From NCBI RefSeq assembly GCF_002835465.1, contig NZ_PIZM01000001.1, positions 434,001-498,000 on the forward strand: 64,000 nt of DNA, read 5' to 3'. The position numbers were made by a program, and so were the translations under genes. This DNA is from Psychromonas sp. psych-6C06. Its GTDB lineage: Bacteria; Pseudomonadota; Gammaproteobacteria; Enterobacterales; Psychromonadaceae. The notes below the pieces were generated by a model. The model searched no databases. It was not told where the DNA came from and saw nothing but the letters and a program-made list of their open reading frames with translations. This document shows positions 58,764 to 64,000 of the stretch, piece by piece. Positions within the stretch are counted from its first letter, which is position 1. Each line of letters starts with the position of its first letter.

Positions 58764-60119
58764 TTAAAAAATGAGGTGCGCAAACCCTGAGATAACCGGC
58801 AAGGTAACCAAGGTACGTAAAATAAAAATAACAAACAATTCAACGATGTTAACGGGGATTTTACTACCCAATAACAATGCGCCTACTTCACTCATATAAA
58901 TTAATTGTGTCACTGACATCGCGGCAATAATGAAACGAGTCATATCTGATTCTATTGATGTAGCAAGAATAGAGGGAATAAACATATCAGCAAATCCTAC
59001 AACAATAGTTTGTGATGCAAGTGCTGCCTCTGGGACTTGTAGTAATTCTAAAATAGGGATAAATGGGTAGCCCAAGTAAGCAAAAATAGGTGTGTATTCA
59101 GCAATGATTAACGCGATGGTTCCCATTGCCATCACAACCGGTAAGACACCAAATACCATATCAATAACGTTTTTTAAGCCGTCTTTTAAAGTGTGTGTGA
59201 CACCATGACTTTTTGACGCTTTTAATAGTGCCTGTTCAAGCCCCCATGAAAAAATGTTATGGCCTTGTGGCGTCATTTCTGAATTTTTGACTCGTGGGGT
59301 TTCGTCGATATAGTTGTCTTTTTTCCAACATAACGGTGGTAACTTAGGCACAATAATCGCAGCCACTACGCCGGCCATACAAACAGCAAGGTAAAAGGGT
59401 AAAAAGAGGTGTTCTAATTTCACTTGTGAAATAACAACTAATGAAAAAGTAATAGACACCGCTGAAAAAGTAGTACCTATAATAGCAGCTTCACGTTGTG
59501 TGTAAAACTTAGCTTCGTACTGTTTGCTAGTCATAAGAATACCGACACTACCATCTCCTAACCAAGAGGCCATGCAATCAATAGCACTTCGCCCAGGTAA
59601 GTTAAAAATAGGGCGCATTATTTTGGTGAGTAGGGTGCCAAATAATTCCAGTAAGCCAAAATTAAGCAACAGAGGAAGCAGCAATCCTGCGAAGATAAAC
59701 ACACAAAATAATACTGGTAGAAGATCATTTAATACCAGTGCGCCAGTGCCACCCGAGTAAATCATTTCTGGGCCAATCTGTAAGTATGTTAATACAATAA
59801 AAACTGCCCCAATAATCCTAACAGCAAACCATACAGGTGAAACATCAAATAGTCCTCTAAAGAAGGTGCTGTCGTTAATCCACTTGAAGGAAGCAACTTT
59901 GTGAGCAGTTGTCATTAACGCCGTAAATAAGACAACTACTGTTACGATTAGGGGTAAACTGCTACCTAGTAAACTTTGTAATGTTTTAGCAACGATAGCG
60001 ATTGGGATAGTGATGTTACCTTCATAGCTGATTGGCATCATAAACAAAATTAAGCCGATAAGTGAGGGCACAATAAAAGTTAATATTGTCTGTAAATTGT
60101 GTGTTTTTATATTCTGCAC
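58764..60119 (-). CDS. YjiH family membrane protein (Gate domain)
   Basis: The 451-residue polytopic membrane protein has two Gate/nucleoside-recognition-like domains. FGLLELFGTLLTKIMRP and SAIDCMASWLGDGSVGILMTS form the first, with FADMFIPSILATSIESDMTRF (split) and YMSEVGALLLGSKIPVNI the second. YjiH relatives are related to concentrative nucleoside transport or spore-maturation SpmAB proteins but have no known substrate. It is first in an operon with marC. A small hairpin at 60147-60166 lies in its leader. Confidence 0.85.
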   Translation of the reverse strand: MQNIKTHNLQTILTFIVPSLIGLILFMMPISYEGNITIPIAIVAKTLQSLLGSSLPLIVTVVVLFTALMTTAHKVASFKWINDSTFFRGLFDVSPVWFAVRIIGAVFIVLTYLQIGPEMIYSGGTGALVLNDLLPVLFCVFIFAGLLLPLLLNFGLLELFGTLLTKIMRPIFNLPGRSAIDCMASWLGDGSVGILMTSKQYEAKFYTQREAAIIGTTFSAVSITFSLVVISQVKLEHLFLPFYLAVCMAGVVAAIIVPKLPPLCWKKDNYIDETPRVKNSEMTPQGHNIFSWGLEQALLKASKSHGVTHTLKDGLKNVIDMVFGVLPVVMAMGTIALIIAEYTPIFAYLGYPFIPILELLQVPEAALASQTIVVGFADMFIPSILATSIESDMTRFIIAAMSVTQLIYMSEVGALLLGSKIPVNIVELFVIFILRTLVTLPVISGFAHLIF

Positions 60120-60454
60120 AGGAGTACCTTGGCAATTGAATTTTTGAGAAAAGCAGGGGCTTTTCTTTGAACGCGCAGGGTACTTACTTTATTTAAAATT
60201 GTAAATGGGCGGAAACTGGCAAAGATCAATGAATGTTTAAAAATTTTCAACAAGCAATTTTATTCGCGCTATGCTGTTAATGGCTGTTGATTATTAGAGT
60301 TTATTCGTTGCAGTAATTTGTCGACTATTCATGCAACGTTTTTACTATGTCGTTAAGTTATTGCAAATCAATAGGCGAAAAATTATTAAACAGGGTTAAC
60401 AAGCGTTATCCATTTCATTCAACAGATCCTAACCTAACAAAAAATAGGGATATT
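60120..60454. other. 335-base divergent regulatory region
   Basis: This is the space between the yjiH-like gene (-) and the diguanylate cyclase gene (+). It has a hairpin AGAAAAGC-4-GCTTTTCT at 60147-60166, about 28 bases before the yjiH start on its sense strand. The cyclase frame stays open leftward to 60347 but without family similarity. I see no repeat family member or named riboswitch. Confidence 0.4.
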
Positions 60455-61477
60455 ATGAGCAGTAATTTACTTATTCGATCAGCGGAAAATCTTAAAAAAG
60501 CTGTGCCACTGATGATGAAATATAAAGTGCCAACCACTCCATTAAACTACGCCTTATGGTACACCTACGTTTCCGATGAATTGCCTCTATTAAATGAAAA
60601 ACTCGATAGCCTTTTAGAAAATAGTGAAGTTTGTCCGCCTGCACAGGCGAACGTTTTATATCGTGAGTTTGTGGCAGATCAAACGGAATCAGAAACTTGG
60701 GCGATGCGAAATAGTATTGATAAAATGCTTATTCAGTTAGGGCAGTCATTGACGGATACGTGTAAAGATACTAATGATTTTCAAAAGTCTTTTGCACAAA
60801 CTTTTGATGATATTAATAATGTCGATGATAATGGCTTGTCAGTTGAAGAGGTGATTGGGCTGTTGAAGAAGCTCCAAGGAGATTCTAAAAATATACAGCG
60901 ATCGACTTCATTTTTTTCTGCCAGTTTAGAGAGTGCAAGAGGAGAGATTGCTTCACTCAAAGCTCAGTTAGAAAAAAGTCAAAAACAAGCGTTGTATGAC
61001 TCATTAACTGGGTTGCTTAATCGGCATGCTTTTGACTCTGAGATTTCTGTTTTTCTAGATTCGAAAGCTGATGGACTCTGTTTAATATTGGCTGACATTG
61101 ATCATTTTAAAATGTTTAATGATCAATGGGGACATCTACTGGGCGATCAAGTTTTGAAAGCGGTAGGGCGAAAACTCAATGATTGTATGCGTGAAGGTTC
61201 AACAGCGTATCGCTTTGGAGGAGAAGAGTTTGTAATTTTAGTCCCTAAAAGCAAACTTCGAATTGCTCGCCATATGGCGGAGACGATACGTAAAATGATT
61301 GAAAAGTTAAGTTTAAAAGATAAGCGTTCAGGGCAAACGATTAAAAATATCACTCTTTCATTCGGCGTTGTAGAATTTCAACAAGAAGAGTCATTAACTA
61401 GTTTTATTGCTCGTGCTGATAAGTATTTATATGAAGCTAAGCGGCTAGGAAGAAACCGAGTATTACCAATGCTGTAA
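60455..61477 (+). CDS. Diguanylate cyclase (GGDEF protein)
   Basis: The 340-residue protein makes c-di-GMP from two GTP. The GGDEF domain (about 175-340) contains DSLTGLLNRHAF, LADIDHFKMFND and the active-site FGGEEF at 254-259. The inhibitory RxxD site five residues upstream reads REGS, so product feedback at that site is probably lost. The N-terminal region (1-170) is helical and matches no domain I can name; a coiled coil (about 145-180) links the two. ATG 60455 has AGGGA upstream. A single-domain PilZ gene follows 74 bases later. Confidence 0.9.
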   Translation: MSSNLLIRSAENLKKAVPLMMKYKVPTTPLNYALWYTYVSDELPLLNEKLDSLLENSEVCPPAQANVLYREFVADQTESETWAMRNSIDKMLIQLGQSLTDTCKDTNDFQKSFAQTFDDINNVDDNGLSVEEVIGLLKKLQGDSKNIQRSTSFFSASLESARGEIASLKAQLEKSQKQALYDSLTGLLNRHAFDSEISVFLDSKADGLCLILADIDHFKMFNDQWGHLLGDQVLKAVGRKLNDCMREGSTAYRFGGEEFVILVPKSKLRIARHMAETIRKMIEKLSLKDKRSGQTIKNITLSFGVVEFQQEESLTSFIARADKYLYEAKRLGRNRVLPML

Positions 61478-61551
61478 TTATTACTCATATTTTATTCACT
61501 CCTGCCGATAACAGCGTTATGATTGTTTTTTATTAATTTGTAGGAGGAACT

Positions 61552-61842
61552 GTGCATTTAACTCAACAGGAAAGGCGCACTTTTGAGCGTTTGAGTTTTA
61601 CTTCAAAAGTATTGATAACTCATAATGGTCATGATCAATGGGTTGAATGTAAAGACGTGAATACCGAAGGGATGTCACTGTATCTAGAAAGTAACCCCCT
61701 GAAATTACACGATGAAATTGCGGTACGCTTTGATGATGCCGATGCCCATTTTCCGGCGTTAAATGTGGACGCTGATGTTATTCGTGTACAGCCTATTGAG
61801 AGTGGTTTTGTTGTCGCGCTAGAATTTGTTGCCATCTATTAA
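61552..61842 (+). CDS. Single-domain PilZ protein, copy 2
   Basis: The 96-residue protein contains ERRTFERLSFTSKVLI and DVNTEGMSLYLESNPL, matching the RxxxR and D/NxSxxG parts of a c-di-GMP binding PilZ domain. GTG 61552 has AGGAGGA just upstream. It has the same length and similar central wording (HFPALNVDADVIRV versus RFPPLDADATLLRI) as the protein at 42341-42631, so they are paralogues. It is next to the cyclase gene, suggesting a local c-di-GMP synthesis/receptor pair. Confidence 0.88.
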   Translation: MHLTQQERRTFERLSFTSKVLITHNGHDQWVECKDVNTEGMSLYLESNPLKLHDEIAVRFDDADAHFPALNVDADVIRVQPIESGFVVALEFVAIY

Positions 61843-61880
61843 TTTTTTCCTATCAAAGTACCAACTCAGAAGAGACAAAA

Positions 61881-62492
61881 ATGAATAAAATTCAGATCGA
61901 AGAAAAGAGTATATATCCTTCAAAGGTTGTTTGTATTGGGCGTAATTATGTTGAGCATATTGTAGAGCTTGATAATGAGATTCCTGAGCAGATGGTGTTT
62001 TTTATAAAACCTAATTCTGCTATTTCAGATGTTATTATTAGTAATGTCGAAGAGCCCATTCATTACGAAGCGGAGATCTCCTTTGTTATTACCGATAACA
62101 AAATATCGGCTGTAGGTGTTGGCTTAGATATGACTAAACGCGGTATACAGTCTGCGCTGAAAAATAAAGGATTACCTTGGGAACGTGCAAAAGCGTTTGA
62201 TAATTCCGCGGTATTTAGCCCTTTTATTCCGTTCACTGGAGATGTTACTTCATTGTCAATGCGATTATTTATCAATGATCTTGAAACGCAACATGCAAAT
62301 TACCCATTGATGATCAATAAACCCGAAGAGATTATTGATGAAGTAGGTACGTTTATGCGCTTTGAAGATGGAGATATTTTAATGACAGGTACCCCAAAAG
62401 GGGTGGGTGTCGCTCACAAAGGTGACCGATTTAAGGGACAAGTTTTTTACAACGATAAGTTGTTACTTGAACAACATTGGACCGTATTATAA
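61881..62492 (+). CDS. Fumarylacetoacetate hydrolase family protein
   Basis: The 203-residue FAH-fold metal-dependent hydrolase or isomerase begins IEEKSIYPSKVVCIGRNY and continues with FFIKPNSAISD. HYEAEISFVIT carries the acidic metal ligands, and GDILMTGTPKGVGVAHKGD is the family C-terminal motif. It is close to YcgM-type fumarylpyruvate/acylpyruvate hydrolases. One oddity is the short DNEIPEQMVFFIKP loop where relatives have more catalytic-loop residues. No catabolic pathway genes are nearby. Confidence 0.85.
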   Translation: MNKIQIEEKSIYPSKVVCIGRNYVEHIVELDNEIPEQMVFFIKPNSAISDVIISNVEEPIHYEAEISFVITDNKISAVGVGLDMTKRGIQSALKNKGLPWERAKAFDNSAVFSPFIPFTGDVTSLSMRLFINDLETQHANYPLMINKPEEIIDEVGTFMRFEDGDILMTGTPKGVGVAHKGDRFKGQVFYNDKLLLEQHWTVL

Positions 62493-62504
62493 TCAGAGAG
62501 ACAG

Positions 62505-62597
62505 TTGCGAATATTCACCTCTTTAAGATTATTCGCATTTCATTTTGAAAACACACCATTTTTCATCGCTTTTTTCGCCTTTTTCCCCTTTTCGTAA
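62505..62597 (+). CDS. Phe-rich leader peptide of the pheST attenuator (putative)
   Basis: A 30-codon frame from TTG 62505 encodes MRIFTSLRLFAFHF, then ENTPFFIAFFAFFPFS. It has 11 phenylalanines, six of them in the last 13 codons. GAGAG lies four bases before the TTG. It is followed 30 bases later by an intrinsic terminator and then by pheS, the arrangement of the E. coli pheM-pheST attenuator. The start codon is uncertain; the Phe-rich 3' part is what matters. Confidence 0.6.
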   Translation: MRIFTSLRLFAFHFENTPFFIAFFAFFPFS

Positions 62598-62627
62598 CAT
62601 AACAGGGCTAGCCTTATCTCTCTGATT

Positions 62628-62653
62628 TGCGTAAAATTACGCACTATTTTTTT
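62628..62653 (+). terminator. Attenuator terminator before pheS (putative)
   Basis: TGCGTAA and TTACGCA form a compact hairpin followed by CTATTTTTTT. It lies between the Phe-rich leader frame and pheS, as expected for transcription attenuation. A competing palindrome GGCTAGCC (62606-62613) is just upstream. Confidence 0.65.
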
Positions 62654-62659
62654 ATGTAA

Positions 62660-62782
62660 TAGCAAATGTATTAAATTTGTGATTTGAAATTTCAATGTTA
62701 AAAATATTCTGTATTGCATTTACCGTGTGGTAAATGCCATTGTTAACATTTGCAAACAATCAGTTATTTAATACATTTGCTA
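62660..62782. repeat. Nested inverted repeat between the attenuator and pheS
   Basis: The outer arms TAGCAAATGTATTAAA (62660-62675) and TTTAATACATTTGCTA (62767-62782) are perfectly complementary. Inside are AATGTTAA/TTAACATT (62694-62701 and 62743-62750) and a nine-bp hairpin GCATTTACC-GTGT-GGTAAATGC (62716-62737). It is either a MITE bounded by TA-flanked inverted ends or a structured part of the pheST leader RNA. The right arm ends 21 bases before the pheS ATG and leaves its ribosome site free. Confidence 0.7.
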
Positions 62783-62797
62783 TATTAATCGAGATAA

Positions 62798-63784
<987 letters not shown>

Positions 63785-63796
63785 GGGTTAAAAATA

Positions 63797-64000
63797 ATGA
63801 AATTTAGTGAAGCTTGGTTACGCGAGTGGGTTAACCCAGAAATTAGCAGTGCAGATTTACAACACCAAATTACGATGGCCGGCCTTGAAGTTGATGACGT
63901 TGATGCCGTTGCTGGTGAATTTACAAAAGTACTTGTCGGTGAAGTGGTTGAATGTGGCCAGCATCCAGATGCAGACAAACTACAGGTAACAAAAATCAAT
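63797..64000 (+). CDS. pheT: Phenylalanyl-tRNA synthetase beta subunit PheT, N-terminal part
   Basis: The first 68 codons are in the window and the gene runs off its right edge. [17 protein letters not shown] and [12 protein letters not shown] are the standard PheT start, and [20 protein letters not shown] begins the tRNA-binding EMAP-like domain. SD AAGGG is nine bases before the ATG. It shares the pheS transcript. Confidence 0.95.
   Translation, partial: MKFSEAWLREWVNPEISSADLQHQITMAGLEVDDVDAVAGEFTKVLVGEVVECGQHPDADKLQVTKIN

Noticed and set aside
60147-60166. Possible riboswitch or attenuator before the yjiH-like gene
   Set aside because: Only one eight-bp hairpin is visible, without a T run or any motif from the riboswitch classes I can recognise.

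Overview
The window is chromosomal DNA from an AT-rich marine gammaproteobacterium. Several conserved small genes restricted to that class are present (ycgL, ycgN, yeeX/DUF496, epmC, rlmG, yafJ, DUF2069, DUF3081), together with parts of the 'marine proteobacterial dedicated sortase' regulatory system and minCDE. The overall look is Psychromonas/Moritella-like, but this rests on gene content and composition, not on a search. I see no rRNA, tRNA, CRISPR array, complete insertion sequence or prophage. Coding density is high and most genes are housekeeping.

Layout. 0-7.5 kb: end of a sodium-coupled transporter, rlmG, a lipoprotein with a glycoside hydrolase 18 fold whose catalytic Glu is Gln, a PhnA-type zinc-ribbon protein, a yiaW-yiaV pair, a CPA1 Na+/H+ antiporter and pyrC. 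7.6-12.7 kb: a HemF-like paralogue, histidine kinase and response regulator on the minus strand (apparently one operon), divergent from an OmpA-family protein. The kinase and regulator are of the dedicated-sortase type, but no sortase or sortase substrate is in the window. 13.3-18.2 kb: a pilin-like protein with acidic Asp-rich loops, a DUF711 protein, a lactonase, a DsbA-like protein, an OmpA lipoprotein and a nitrobindin-like protein. 18.2-22.7 kb: a minus-strand run ycgL-mltB-ycgN-arsC-DUF2069, divergent from minCDE. 22.7-30.9 kb: an exported orphan, a small Cys-containing protein behind a perfect FNR-type site, gmhA, yafJ, an AlkC-type glycosylase, copA-cueR with a MerR-type promoter, and a lone proB. 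31-40 kb: rhlE-type helicase, alaA, metR, moeA, aroG, cobQ and an outer-membrane barrel. 40-45.6 kb: pdxH, epmC, LMW phosphatase, thioesterase, PilZ, hemH, ubiG, DedA. 45.9-54 kb: a DUF6279 lipoprotein, VOC protein, ybhK with an upstream degenerate AAA+ protein, NAD(P)-binding protein, two SpoU methyltransferases, ydcF, GST, an Sfp-type PPTase and yeeX. 54-64 kb: HDOD-GAF, DUF2750, SOS-controlled dinB, SDR, marC-yjiH, a diguanylate cyclase, PilZ, an FAH-family hydrolase, and pheS-pheT behind a Phe-rich leader and terminator.

Mobile sequence is limited to short non-autonomous repeats. One is an intact 261-bp element with inverted ends, abutting the stop codon of the PPTase gene; two diverged relatives lie elsewhere. 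A second family has three copies sharing a core starting near TTTCGCC. A third structure, a nested inverted repeat, lies between the pheST attenuator and pheS.

The observations I rate highest are the pseudo-AAA+ protein next to ybhK, the orphan sortase-type two-component system with a HemF-like passenger, the GH18 Glu-to-Gln lipoprotein, the intact MITE and the pheST leader region.
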